Below are positions 20,500 through 31,817 of a DNA stretch of 64,000 nt, piece after piece. This DNA comes from Melanopsichium pennsylvanicum (lineage: Eukaryota; Basidiomycota; Ustilaginomycetes; Ustilaginales), in NCBI GenBank assembly GCA_900208305.1, contig OAPG01000009.1:558001-622000 (forward strand). The letters are read 5' to 3'. The translations under genes were made by a program, and so were the position numbers. Under the pieces are notes generated by a model. That model was not told the DNA's origin and did no database searches. It worked only from the letters and a program-made list of their open reading frames with translations. Positions within the stretch are counted from its first letter, which is position 1. Every line of letters starts with the position of its first letter.

Positions 20500-20530
20500 G
20501 GGTCAATGGGTTCCTTTGGTCCGAACCCAT
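20490..20530 (+). promoter_or_regulatory. -1 ribosomal frameshift signal, Gypsy1
   Basis: Slippery heptamer G GGA AAC at 20490-20496 in gag frame, followed at once by TAA. A 9-nt spacer leads to a stem-loop with a perfect 8-bp stem (ATGGGTTC 20506-20513 with GAACCCAT 20523-20530) and a 9-nt loop. The -1 frame reads GGG AAA CTA and continues open into pol. Confidence 0.85.
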
Positions 20531-23205
20531 CGACAACCTAAGCCAGCTCCGGGTGCTCGCCGCAGCATTCTGGGCAGCCCACCGGACCGACACTCCCGTC
20601 GTGGAGCAAGAGGGATCCGTTCTCCGGATCCATCGACACCCTACCTTACCAACCTACAAATGCTTGGTAAGCGTTGGCGACACGCAAGGCCTTGCCTTGC
20701 TCGATACCGGCGCCACCGCCTCTTTCATTACTCCCGAAATGGTCGCAACGGCCAACATTCCTACCCACTCCCTCCGTAAATCCGTCCACGCCACATTCCT
20801 CCAGGGCATGTCGGCCGCCATCAGTCGCCACGCGGCGGTGGATATCATCGTCAACAACCACTGCATCACCTCACGCCACCGACTCTTCATCACCCCCATG
20901 ACCTCCCACGACGTGCTGTTGGGGATGGATTGGATCGAGGCCGCCAGGCCGGAGCCAAACTATACCCTCCGTACGTGGGACCTCCGGGTCCCCCACACCG
21001 TCACGGTGCCCTCCAACCCCAAAATCAAAAAGAACAAACTCCACAACTTGGTCGGCCGGCGACAGCTGGTCTCCACTGAGGAGGACCTGCTGGTCCTCCC
21101 AGAACCGGAAGAGGAGCTACTGCCCCTCCGAGCTTCCGCGACCGACCTCGCCGTCCTACCGCCACAGTACTGCGAGTACGCCGACGTCTTCGACGCCGAG
21201 AGGGCCGACCAATTGCCTCCCCACCGCCCACACGACCACGAGATCAACCTGGAGGCTGGCAAAACCCCTCCCTACGGCGCACTCTACTCCCTGTCGCACC
21301 GCGAACAAGAGGAGCTCCGGAACTACCTCCGGAAGATGCAGGCCATTGGCTTCATCCGACCGTCGAGTAGCCAAGCTGCCGCGCCCCTCCTTTTTGTACC
21401 AAAGAAGGACGGTCGCCTCCGGCCGTGTGTGGACTACCGCGCCCTCAACGCCATCACCGTCAAGGATCGCTACCCGATCCCCCTCATCTCCGAACACCTT
21501 GATCGGCTGGCGACGGCCAAGATCTTCACTAAATTCGACCTGAAGGGTGCCTACAACCTCCTCCGGATCGCCCCCGGCCACAAATGGAAGACCGCATTCC
21601 GCACGCGCTACGGCAGCTACGAATACCTCGTCATGCCGTTCGGCCTCTGCAACGCTCCGGCGACCTTCCAACGGCTCATGAACCACGTGCTGTCGGATCT
21701 CTTAGACGTGTCCGTCATCGTATATCTGGACGACATCCTAGTCTTCTCCGACAACGAGGCCGACCACCACCACCACGTCTGCCAAGTGTTGGATCGACTA
21801 CGGAAGCATCAGCTGTATTGCGCTCCGGACAAATGCGAATTCCACACCGACTCCGTCGAGTTCCTCGGCTACCTCGTCAGTCCCGACGGCCTCTCCATGG
21901 ACCCGACCAAGGTCAACACAGTCTTGGAGTGGCCGCCACCACAGTCGATCCAACAGATCCAAGTCTTCCTCGGATTTGCCAACTTCTACTGTCGCTTCAT
22001 CCGCCACTATTCTCGTGTAGCGGCCCCCCTCACCAACCTCCTGAAAGGAGGAGCCTCCGGAAAGGTAGATCTGCCCCCGGAAGCAACGGCAGCCTTCAAC
22101 CGGCTGAAAGAAGCGTTCACCTCTGCCCCTATCCTCCGGCACTTCTCTCCAACGCTCTACACCGCCGTCGAAACAGACGCGAGCGATGCTGTGGTAGCCG
22201 CCGTGCTGTCGCAGTGGCACCCACAGCCGGGCGCCGACGCGAGCGCCGAGCCCAACAGCCGCTCGCATACCCTCCATCCTGTGGCATACTGGTCGCGAAA
22301 GATGATCCCGGCGGAGCGTAACTACGAAATCCACGACAAGGAACTCCTGGCTATCGTAGACGCCTGCGGCGCTTGGAGACACTACCTCCATGGCCTCACC
22401 CGACCGTTCCTCATTTACACCGACCACCAGGCGCTCCAGTATTTTCAGACGAAGCGACAACTCAACCGTCGCCAAGCCCGCTGGCAAGCCGACCTGGCTG
22501 AGTTCGACTTCGTCCTCCACTACCGTCCGGGTAAGGAGGCCGTCCGCCCTGACGCTCTGAGTCGCCGGCACGACTTGTTCCCCGACGGACCGTCGCGCCC
22601 AGACCCCGCCAACCAAGCCACTCTCCTCCCTGCAAACTTGTTTGCAAGGGCAGCCGGCGTACACTCCTTGGACCCCCTGCCTACGGAGTGGATCGAAACC
22701 CTCCGGAAAGCGGCCAACCTCCCCCCAAACGTTGCCGTCCGCGATGGTGTCCCGTACACCACAGAGGGTCACGTCTACCTGCCACCCCAATTACGGGACC
22801 AGGCACTCCACCTACTGCACGACCACCCTACGGCGGGACATCCTGGCCGCAAGACGACCCTCCATCTCATGCGTCAACGTTTTTACTGGCCAACCATGGT
22901 GCAGGACACCGACAGCTATGTCGCCTCTTGCGCGGCCTGCCGAAGGGCTAAACACCCCCGTCACAAACCCCACGGCTACCTTCTCCCGTCGGTCCCTCCC
23001 GATCGGCCGTGGTCCACTATTACCATGGACCACATCACTGACCTCCCGCCCTCCCTTGCCAACGGCACCACCTACAACTCCATTCTTGTAGTCGTCGACC
23101 GCCTCACCAAGTCTGTGGTCTTCATTCCTGCAAACAAAACCGATACGGCGGAGACTTTGGCGTACCAGCTCCACCGCTACGTCTTTTCATACTTTGGCCT
23201 CCCGG
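20490..23205 (+). pseudogene. pol: Gypsy1 pol, 5' part (PR, RT, RNase H, IN start)
   Basis: Entered from gag by the -1 shift; there is no ATG near the start. The protease motif LLDTGATASFI is near the N-terminus. RT has FDLKGAYNLLRI and the YLDD box (VIVYLDDILVFSDNE). RNase H has ETDASDAVVAAVL and NYEIHDKELLAI. Then come the integrase HHCC zinc domain (HPTAGHPGRKT...CAACRRAK) and the first catalytic aspartate (TMDHITDLP). At CCG G|AC (23205) the frame is cut by Gypsy2 and resumes at 30781 in register. The enzyme was therefore intact until the insertion and is now inactive in cis. Confidence 0.94.
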
Positions 23206-23388
23206 TGTCACCGGTTATGCCTTTTGATATTTTCATTTTGTAATTTTTCATTTTCACACGAAAAATTCGACTTAGCTGCGGCCAAGTCGAGTTATCCCCT
23301 TCCCTTGGAATCATCATCTCCTTCAGCATCGCAATCAAGCCCTTTATTGTGTTTCCTTTTACTTTAGCTTAGTGATTATCATTGTCAT
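23206..23388 (+). repeat. Gypsy2 5' LTR
   Basis: 183 bp, TGTCACCGG...TAGCTTAGTGATTATCATTGTCA (ends only). It is directly followed by T and then TGGGGGGCCAACC, a tRNA-type primer site that begins with the usual TGG. I cannot name the tRNA. Confidence 0.94.
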
Positions 23389-23669
23389 TGGGGGGCCAAC
23401 CCGGAAACGACTTGCATCGACGAATACCATTAGCATTACCAGAACTATTGATAGCAACTTCCTTAGTAGCATTCGCAACAGCAGTAATAGGTTTGGCGCG
23501 TGGCTCAATTTTTGCCACACGCAACTCAGCCATCCAAATCCATCCGCCCATCCACCATCGGCACCTCCCTAATATTCCTCACTCCTTCCCTTTTTCCGGT
23601 AATCAGTAGCATTTTTTCAGCAAGCAATTCAATCTTTTCTATTATTAGCAGCTTTTTCCCCGTAGGCGT
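23389..23669 (+). promoter_or_regulatory. Gypsy2 leader with tRNA-type primer site
   Basis: 281-nt leader between the LTR and the gag ATG. The primer site starts TGG at 23390. No pairing with the element's own LTR is visible, unlike Gypsy1 and Gypsy3. Confidence 0.6.
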
Positions 23670-25049
23670 ATGCCGCTTACGACAACGTCTAGTTCACCGC
23701 CGCCGCGCCGCTTTTCCCAGCGAATTGCTGAAAAGACCTCCCCCGCAGTATCAGAGCCCGAGCCTAACGTGCCATCAGCAAGCTTAACGCCGCCAACCGC
23801 AATCCAATTCGCTACCAAGTCTGCAACGAATCCTCGATCGCCAGAAGCCATCATTGCTTCTTCCCCTCTAAGCTCGCCACCCGCATCATCGTTATCAGCA
23901 CTTTCTCTTGGCTCTGCGATGACGATTCTTCCCTCTGCATCTTCCAACGGCCATGGTCGTCTGGACATCTTCAATGGCTCGATCGGCAAAGCAGGCAACG
24001 GCACTGCTCGCCACTTTGTCAAGAACTTCGAGGCTTATCTTATCGAACGCAACTTCATTGATGATGAGGCTAAATCTGCTCGTCTCTTCAAGACTCGACT
24101 TGATGGAGCAGCCGAAGCTTGGCTGGAATCACTTCCTTCGACCGTGAGCAGCACTTGGAATTCTCTCAAGATTGCATTCCTCGATCAATACGATAAGGAC
24201 ACCGCCATTGGCGGCGTAAAACAAACTCGTTTCCAGCGCTTTACAACTCATCTTCACCCCACGCTCGACCTCTTGCGTGATATCGAGCATTGGGACAAAT
24301 GGCTTCAACGTCTGTATGACTTAGCCAGCGATATTCCCGCCGATTACGCTTCCCCGGCTTCTCTTGCTTTTGCGGCCTGGTCTTCCCTCCCTCCCGAAAT
24401 TCAAGCAACTATTGCAGTTCCTAGCGAAACAGCTACTGTGGCCGAATTTGTCAACATCTGCCGTGCCATTCCTCAGCAGAGGTATGAGAGCATTTTGGCC
24501 GAGCATGACCAGAACGAAGAATTTGTTAAGGAGATCAGAGCTCGCAAGCAACGAGATGCTGAGCTCGAGAACCGCATCGTGAACAAGATTCTTAATGCTC
24601 AGCGAGCGGTGTTTCCTCCTTCGCCCCCTCTCAAGCAAGGTGCTATCCAACAGCATCCAATAACTTTTGACCCTTCGCATCAGCAACAGCAGCAGCGTGG
24701 CCGTCAAATTCTGCCGCCTTCCCCTCCTCGCAAACAGCAGCAAGCGCGCATCACGGAGATTGTGCAGATGACCTTTGAGAACACACCTCAAGGCCAAGCG
24801 CAATACCAAGCTGCTTTGCAACAGTTCCAGCGTGACCATCCTCGCGTCACCATGCAGCCACCTCTTGACCAACCTTATCCTCTCACCCCTGGTACTGCGC
24901 CAGCTGGTTCTAACGAATGTCACCGTTGTGGTCACCGCGGTCACTTTAGCACGGCTTGTCCTAATACTCCGGTTCCTCAAGCAGAGCAAACATACCGTCG
25001 AATGTTTGGAGCTAGCTCTCGAGACCGTAGGCGTCAGGGAAACGCCTAA
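23670..25049 (+). CDS. gag: Gypsy2 gag
   Basis: 459 residues from ATG at 23670. The gag core (about 85-260) has the pattern FLDQYDKDTAIGG after AEAWLESLP. A Gln-rich stretch follows, then one zinc knuckle CHRCGHRGHFSTAC. It ends GGA AAC GCC TAA, so the slippery heptamer lies two codons before the stop. Confidence 0.92.
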   Translation: MPLTTTSSSPPPRRFSQRIAEKTSPAVSEPEPNVPSASLTPPTAIQFATKSATNPRSPEAIIASSPLSSPPASSLSALSLGSAMTILPSASSNGHGRLDIFNGSIGKAGNGTARHFVKNFEAYLIERNFIDDEAKSARLFKTRLDGAAEAWLESLPSTVSSTWNSLKIAFLDQYDKDTAIGGVKQTRFQRFTTHLHPTLDLLRDIEHWDKWLQRLYDLASDIPADYASPASLAFAAWSSLPPEIQATIAVPSETATVAEFVNICRAIPQQRYESILAEHDQNEEFVKEIRARKQRDAELENRIVNKILNAQRAVFPPSPPLKQGAIQQHPITFDPSHQQQQQRGRQILPPSPPRKQQQARITEIVQMTFENTPQGQAQYQAALQQFQRDHPRVTMQPPLDQPYPLTPGTAPAGSNECHRCGHRGHFSTACPNTPVPQAEQTYRRMFGASSRDRRRQGNA

Positions 25050-25084
25050 GCCCTTTGGATTATCGCGACCCAAACCCAGGGGCT
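25037..25084 (+). promoter_or_regulatory. -1 ribosomal frameshift signal, Gypsy2
   Basis: Heptamer G GGA AAC at 25037-25043 in gag frame. The -1 frame (GGG AAA CGC) is open from 25031 into pol. After a 5-nt spacer a stem can form: AGCCC (25049-25053) with GGGCT (25080-25084), and TTTGG (25054-25058) with CCAAA (25070-25074), leaving a 5-nt bulge. Confidence 0.78.
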
Positions 25085-25624
25085 AAGACATCCCGAATGG
25101 GTCCCAATAGCATAACGCCGTTTTCTCTTTTCGTTTCAGACTCTGCTCCCCTTCCCTCAAACCAGCCTTCGTGGTCTAAGTCTTCGTATCCATTGCCGCC
25201 GCAGGAAACCCTTGCTCCTACGTCGAGAAAAAAAGGTTTTGTCTCTAGTCTCGGTCTTGTTTCGCAGCCAACATCATATTCGCAATCTCAATCGTATTTG
25301 CAATTTTCATCGTCAGCAGCTGCGCCTTTGGCAGTACAACAGCAACAGCAAACTCGAACTTCCGGCAACAATGCCGAAATTTCGTCTTCATCCCCCATTC
25401 CCCCGGCAACGCCACTCCTTGCGACCGAGGCATCTCAGCAGCCCCGCAACGTTGTCGACCTTACAGTCGAATTCCCACTTGCGCGGACTATTGCATTAGT
25501 CCAAAGTCGTCAGGACAAGTCTCGCAGAGTGTCGCCTTCCCCCTCTATTCGCACTCCCTCGCCACCGCCGCACATTCTTGAAGAGGCTCGTGCTTGCCAG
25601 TCTAAACAACAGCAACCGCCGCAA

Positions 25625-25655
<31 letters not shown>

Positions 25656-28600
25656 AACAGCAGCAGCATCAACAACAGCAACCGCCGCAACAGCAGCAGC
25701 ATCAACAACAGCAACCGCCGCAACAGCAGCAGCATCAACAACAGCAACCGCCGCAACAGCAGCAGCATCAACAACAGCAACCGCCGCAACAGCAGCAGCA
25801 GCAACAACAACAACCGCCGCAACAGCAGCAGCAGCAACAACAACAGCCGCCACAGCAGCAGCAGCAGCAACAGCATCAGCAACCGCAGACTCTTCCAGCT
25901 CGCAGAAAAGGAGCTGTGGGTAAACCTAAGGCAGACATTCAGGCGTTACAGCAACGGGCGCATTACAGCCGATATGACCTGTTCACTCTTTCAGTCATCG
26001 TCTCACCAGTCAGAGTCGGTATCAATTCAGATGAGGTGACTCGAGTGGTGGGAAGAGCAATAGTGGACGATGGTGCTTCAGTCAATGTTGTTTCGCGTAC
26101 AGCGCTTGATGCCTTACGACTTGACCAAACGCCGTTCACCATTGGCGTGGAGCCCAGCGATACTTATGTGCGTCTGGCTGATGGACAACGTGTTAAGACA
26201 GATGGTAGTGTCACGCTTAGCATTGTGGTTAAAGGAGCAGATAATGAGTTGCCTGCAGAAGAGCTCGACTTCGAGGTCTTGCCAGTAGCAGAGCTATATA
26301 TGATACTCGGCAAACCTTGGAAGCAACTAGTCAGCGCCGTTCAGTTTTACGAGCTGGATGTCATCTATGTTCCAGATAATCGCATTGCAGGCTTCAATCG
26401 TTATTGGATACCGTTGGTTTCTCTTGCGCATCGCCATCGACTAATACCTACCCCAACTACCCCACTCGAAGCAATCCGCGTGCTCAACTCTACCACACCG
26501 CGATGGCCCAACGTTGGAGATTTGGAAAGGCTCAACAGCCCATCGGTCGAAGAACCGCAAGATCAAGATGTTGCTCAAGTAGCAATTGAAGACAGCGAAC
26601 CCGTTGACCACGCTATGTCATGGGCAGAGCTCCCTCAGAGTGACATCCAGCCGCAACCAAGAAAGGTCTCATTCGTCGAGCCAGTGGATGAAGCAGAGTT
26701 GGATCGATTGCAGAACCTGTATCCAGTGGAGGATGAAGATCCTGATTACCTAGTTAATCGCAAGCATTATCAAGAGGAGTTCCGGCCGTACAGAGTCAAT
26801 GGTCATGAAGATGACGAGTCGGAAGATCGAGCTGAGCGTATAACATCTCTGCTCTTTTCTCAATTCGGTTCTCAAGGCACCGCCGCTGAACGTCAGCACC
26901 TGCAAGCACTGCTTAAAGCTAAGCACATTGCTTTTGCCGAGTCTTCAGCTGATTGTAAGCAGAACCGCAAAGTCATCTGCGATCCAATCTTGATTTCCGA
27001 ACCTCCTGATACTGCAAGACGATCTCGAACCCAAGCACTCTCACCACCGCAAAAGGAGTTCCTACATAAGCAGGTACAAGATCTTATCAGCAATGGTTTT
27101 CTGGTCAAAGTCGATGAAGACCAAGTGCGATGGATCTCAGAAACTAGAATTGTACCGAAGCCTGCATCCGAATTTGATTCCAATGTGTCGATCGACGAGC
27201 TCCGCAAGCAAGTCAATGCAGCACTCAAGGACGCTGGTCTTGAGTATGATGAGAGCCTGCCACCACCCACGACCATCTCCACACCTTTACCAGTAGCGGA
27301 CGCCAAGGCACGGTATCGACTTGTTCACAATTACGCTCCCATCAATCGTTACATGCGGGATGCAGCGTTTGTGCCTGGCGATATCGCAGTCAAAGCATCC
27401 AAGCTTTCGAATAAGCGTTACCTTTTCAAAGGCGATGGTTGTGCCGGCTTCTTCATTGTTGCCAACTCTCGTCTTGCGACCTTGCTGTCAGTCACATACA
27501 TCGAAGACCTTGGCTTCTACGGCTATACTGTTATGCCATTTGGATTCAAAGTGGGACCTTCGCTGTACTATCGCTTCATTACTACAGCGTTTGGAGACCT
27601 ATTTGATCGTGATAGTGACTTCTGGATGGATGATGTCGCTGCTGGACATCAGGACTTTGGAGCATACTTTGTTTGGCTTCGCACATTCTTGGATAGGGCA
27701 ATTGATACCGGTTTTACATTGGCAGTCAGCAAGTGTCAGTTCCTTCAAGAGGAGATCACGTTCTGCGGCCAAGTTGTTGGTCAGAATGGCATTAGGATTG
27801 ACCCAAGTCGATTGAAAGCCATAGTCGACTGGCCAAAGCCGACGACGGTCCGGGAACTTATGGTTTTCCGCGGCATCTGCTCCTACCTTTGCTCAAAGAT
27901 CCCTTGCTTTGCTAAAGTGTTCGCCCCGCTTGACGAGCTTACTCAAAAAGTTGAAGACTACGACCAGAGTCTTGATCAGGCTTGGAACACTAAGCATGAT
28001 GCAGCGTTCCTTCGTATCAAGCAGGCTTTAGTCAATTCTAATGTGTTAAAGGAACCGAGGTATGATCGGCCTTTCATAGTTCAGAACGATTGGAGTATCG
28101 AAGGTATGGGTGCCGTACTCATGCAAGAGTATGAGGTTTGTAAGGACGCCGTTGGCAAGTGGCAGTTGGTTATTGATCCACTTGATCGGTCTGCAGAAGA
28201 GCAAGGAGTACGCCGTAAGGTTGCTTTCCCCATTGCCTATGCCAGCCGCAAGCTATTGCCTTCTGAAGCTCGCTACTCTGCACATCTGGGCGAATTAGCT
28301 GCAGCAAAGTTTGCACTAGATAAGTTTGCTTCATTCACCTTTGGCCAGCCAATCATCTTGATCACTGACTGCACGGCACTGCGCGACATGCTGAGGACGG
28401 ACAAGATGCCCGTTGCTCATGCTCGATGGCAAGAACAGTTGTTGGCCCACAACATCGTAGAGGTCAGGCACTGTGCTGGACGTCGGCATCAACTTGCCCA
28501 TGGATTATCGCATCGACCCCAGGCAGCAACCGATGACCTTCCGCAACCTTTGCAAGAATATGGCATCTTAGCTATCGTTCCAGATCCTGACGAAGCTCGA

Positions 28601-29923
28601 TCGTCTGCTCAGCGGTATCTTGAACTCGATCGCTTAACAGGACCGCTGCTGCAACGGTTCCAAGGTGATGAAATGGAACCGTTGATCCGTTTTCTTCTTT
28701 TCCTCGAAATGCCCGAGTCACAGACTCTTCGCAAGAAGCTTGGCAAGTACGACTCTTATGTTATTCGCGATGGTGATCTTTACCAGCGCAAAGATGGAGA
28801 GCTTTACCGAGTCTTGCCACGACGAGAAGCACAGCAGTTCGCTCGCTCGGTCCATAACCGAAGCCACATGGGAATCGCCAGCACGATTAGCATTTTACGA
28901 TTACAGGAATCAGTTATTTGGCCTTCGATGTGGCGTGACGTGCGCGACATCATCAAGCGCTGCCCAACTTGCCAACAGTTTGGACCTCGACTCAGCAGCA
29001 CCATCGATCCTGTTGTGATCACTTCGCCAATGGCTGTCTGGGCCATGGATTTTGTTAGTCTGCCGCTGTCTCAAGGTCGTAGTAAAGTGCTGGTTATAAT
29101 CGATTACTTCAGTCGATTCGTTTGGGCATTCGCTTGCACGTATCAACGAGCGCGTGATGTAGTCAAGGCATTGCAGGAGTTACGCGATTCTCTTGGTATC
29201 TTGCCAGGAAAGATCATCACGGACGGTGGTTCGCATTTTGATTGCGCTGAAGTCTCAAACTTCCTAGTAGAGCATGAGGTCGAGCATATCATCACCTCTG
29301 CTTACGCACCTTGGGTCAATGGGTTGGTAGAACGTCATAACGGTCTTCTCATCCAAACATTGCGCAAGCTGATTGCCAATCCGCTCGACGATACCGACTT
29401 ACCTCCTCAGCAATGGCATCCGTACTTGGCAGTAGCAGTACGAGAGCTCAATCGTCGTCCGATGCCAGCTATGGCAAACTGGTCACCAGTCGAGCTTCTC
29501 TATGGATTTACTATCAAGGATAGTCGCGAGCAGCAAGGAGAGTACCCCTCTGACGTCGCAGCAGCAAAAAGTCAACGCGCATTTGTCGATGCAATCCGGG
29601 TTGAAGCCTCTGCTCACCTCGAAGAAGAGCAAGGTAAACGTGTTGCTCAGTCCACACCGTACCGTAGTTCAGTGGCTTATGAACCTGGCGATTTAGTCCT
29701 CAAGCACCGCACCCAGCTCGAATCAACTTATTCCACGGCAGCAAAGATGGCTCCTCGCTGGGAAGGACCCTATGCCATTCAGTCTAAGCAGCGAAAATCA
29801 TACATTGTTCGAAGCTTGATTGATGGACGACAAGAACGAGTTCATCAAGATCGACTCAAACCATACTGGCCTTTGCGAGAACTGGAAGAACCCGGCGATA
29901 GAGTTACAGAGCTTCGAGCTTAA
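25037..29923 (+). CDS. pol: Gypsy2 pol with polyglutamine N-terminal region
   Basis: About 1628 codons entered by the -1 shift. The N-terminal 270 residues are low complexity, with a Gln/Pro/His minisatellite at 25617-25870. The protease has VDDGASVNVVS in place of the usual DTGA. RT lacks the YLDD box and has WMDD (FWMDDVAAG), and motif A reads KGDGCAGFF. RNase H has the aspartates in QNDWSIEGMG and ITDCTALRD. Integrase is complete: HHCC domain (HNRSHMG...CPTCQQF) and D,D-35-E core (MDFVSLP, TDGGSHF, VERHNG). The C-terminus has the GPY/F-like block PRWEGPYAI and no chromodomain. No stop or frame break is seen. Confidence 0.92.
25617..25870 (+). repeat. 33-bp minisatellite encoding Gln-rich repeats
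   Basis: Several tandem units of 33 bp (11 codons: two Pro, then Gln runs broken by one His) near the start of pol. It keeps the pol frame. The opposite strand shows long Leu and Ala/Val frames that are artefacts of the repeat. Confidence 0.9.
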
Positions 29924-30594
29924 AAACTCTATTGTGAAAACCCCACGTTCCGCGTTATGTGGTATTCAATACGATCGCATCGCTCCTCCTACCACCACCT
30001 CCCGCCATCACCATTCCTCTCTTACGCTGCATGCCTTTTTTCTGCGCATCAACTTGACCATCATCGTCACAATCGTCGCCAACCCCATTCATCATTGTCA
30101 CCGCAAAAATTGCTTTCAGCACGATCGATATGCTCAATACCGCCATTACCTTCTTTCTTGGCCAACTCTCGAAGCTCTTGTCGATCATTGACATCAGCTG
30201 GCGCTCACGCACTTTGCAGCTGTCCTTTCACACTCGCTGTGGTACCTTCACCGGGTCACGACGCTTTTAATCTCTCGATGACCACCGAATAAGTGACTAT
30301 TCCCGCATAACCAACTTAAAGCGGCAATGACAGCACTGCCGCGGGACTTGCTTAAGCCATTTCCATTCCTCCGTTCTACTATTCTACTGTTCGACTGTTT
30401 ACTTGCACCTTGTATTGCAACGCCGCGTCTACTTTCGCAGCAGCAAGTTATACCAGCATTCTTTGCCGCAATGTATAGCATACTCGGCATCGTATCATTT
30501 CCTTTCCTTTCCACATTCGTTTCTCTCAGCGTTTAGTAATATCCTTGTTTTGTACGACGTCTCCGAGGACGGAGCCTGTTTCTGTTCGGGCCTC
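29924..30594 (+). other. Gypsy2 3' non-coding region
   Basis: 670 bp between the pol stop and the 3' LTR. No conserved gene is seen, and no antisense gene like those in Gypsy1 and Gypsy3. Confidence 0.55.
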
Positions 30595-30776
30595 TGTCAC
30601 CGGTTATGCCTTTTGATATTTTCATTTTGTAATTTTTCATTTTCACACAAAAAATTCGACTTAGCTGCGGCCGAGTCGAGTTATCCCCTTCCCTTGGAAT
30701 CATCATCTCCTTCAGCATCGCAATCAAGCCCTTTATTGTGTTTCCTTTTACTTTAGCTTAGTGATTATCATTGTCA
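30595..30776 (+). repeat. Gypsy2 3' LTR
   Basis: 182 bp; lacks one C of a C-run present in the 5' LTR and has two substitutions. Confidence 0.94.
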
Positions 30777-30780
30777 CCGG

Positions 30781-31634
30781 ACACCATTGTATCTGACCGA
30801 GGAACCACGTTTGTAGCTTCCGTTTGGACGGAACTCCTCCGGGCCCTCCGGATTAAAGGGTCTTACTCGTTGGCCTACCACCCTCAAACAAATGGCCAGA
30901 CCGAGCAAGCCAACCAGACGCTGGAGTTGTTCCTCCGCTTCTATACGGCCTACGACCACAGCAACTGGGCAACCCTCCTGCCGACAGCCCAGCTCGCGCT
31001 GAACCAAAGACCGTCGGCGACCACAACCATCGCCCCGGCTATAGCTTGCTTCACATTTGCACCTCGGGCACACCCCTCCATCCCCCCGGCCACCTCCAAC
31101 GTTCCGTCGGCGGATAAAGTGCGGGTGTGCCAGGACGCCATCGCCAAAGCCAACCTTGCCGTCGCGAAGTGGTTTAACCGTTGCAGGAGCGACGTCTCGT
31201 TCCGCCGGGGGGACCTGGTGCTCCTCCGTACCAAGCACCTCCGCAGCGACCGACCCTCCCACAAGCTCTCCAACCCCCTCGCCGGCCCGTTCAAAGTCGA
31301 CGAGGTGATTAGCGACCGAGCCTACCGACTCCTCCTGCCTCCGTCGTGGAAGGTCCATCCCGTCTTTCACGTACAGATGCTGGAGCCATACCCCGACGGA
31401 GTCAGGGAGTCCAGCGACGCCCCCCAACCGACTACTCTGGAGGACGACTACGCCGATTTCGAAGTCGAGGGCGTATTGGACTCCCGCCGCCGCGCCGGAC
31501 GCCTACAGTACAAGGTCTCCTGGGTAGGGTACCCCCCAAGCTGGGTCCCGGCGGAAGACGTGGACCGCGCCCCGGATCTGGTCGCTGCGTACCACGCCGC
31601 GAACCCGACCAAGCCGGCCCCTACCCGGCGTTAG
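30781..31634 (+). pseudogene. pol: Gypsy1 pol, 3' part (IN core, chromodomain)
   Basis: Continues the frame broken at 23205. It begins with the second catalytic region of the integrase (DTIVSDRGTTF), then the glutamate region QTEQANQTLE, the GPY/F block (NPLAGPFKVDEV) and a C-terminal chromodomain (about FEVEGVLDSRRR...YKVSWVGYPPSWVPAED). Chromodomains of such integrases bind modified histone tails and steer integration. Nested insertion is the only defect seen. Confidence 0.93.
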
Positions 31635-31817
31635 GCACGGATACGAGCGACGGTCGCCGTCGGGAGACCCCCCCGCCGGAGCCAAAACCCCTCCGGTCCC
31701 CGACCTCTGGGGTAGGAGACCCGGTCGGGCTCCCCTCACCCCCACTCCCACACACGGACACACACACACGCAAGCGACAGAAAAGAAGACAAGTGCATTC
31801 GAGGAGGGGCCCCGGGG

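Larger units (their letters stand above)
23206..30776 (+). mobile_element. Gypsy2: divergent Ty3/gypsy element, full length
   Basis: A 7571-bp element, the innermost of the nest. Short LTRs (183 and 182 bp; two substitutions and one indel) begin TGTCACCGG and end ATTGTCA. The TSD is CCGG (23202-23205 and 30777-30780), only 4 bp. It carries gag, a -1 frameshift signal and a 1.6-kilocodon pol with RNase H before integrase, so it is gypsy-like, but the motifs are unusual. No chromodomain is seen. The frames are open throughout, so it may be active. Confidence 0.95.

Noticed and set aside
25617..25870. Regular repeats that could look like a CRISPR array
   Set aside because: Units are contiguous, in frame with pol, and have no spacers; the DNA is eukaryotic.
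25496..25882. Leucine-rich and Ala/Val-rich minus-strand frames
   Set aside because: Shadows of the CAG-rich minisatellite in Gypsy2 pol.
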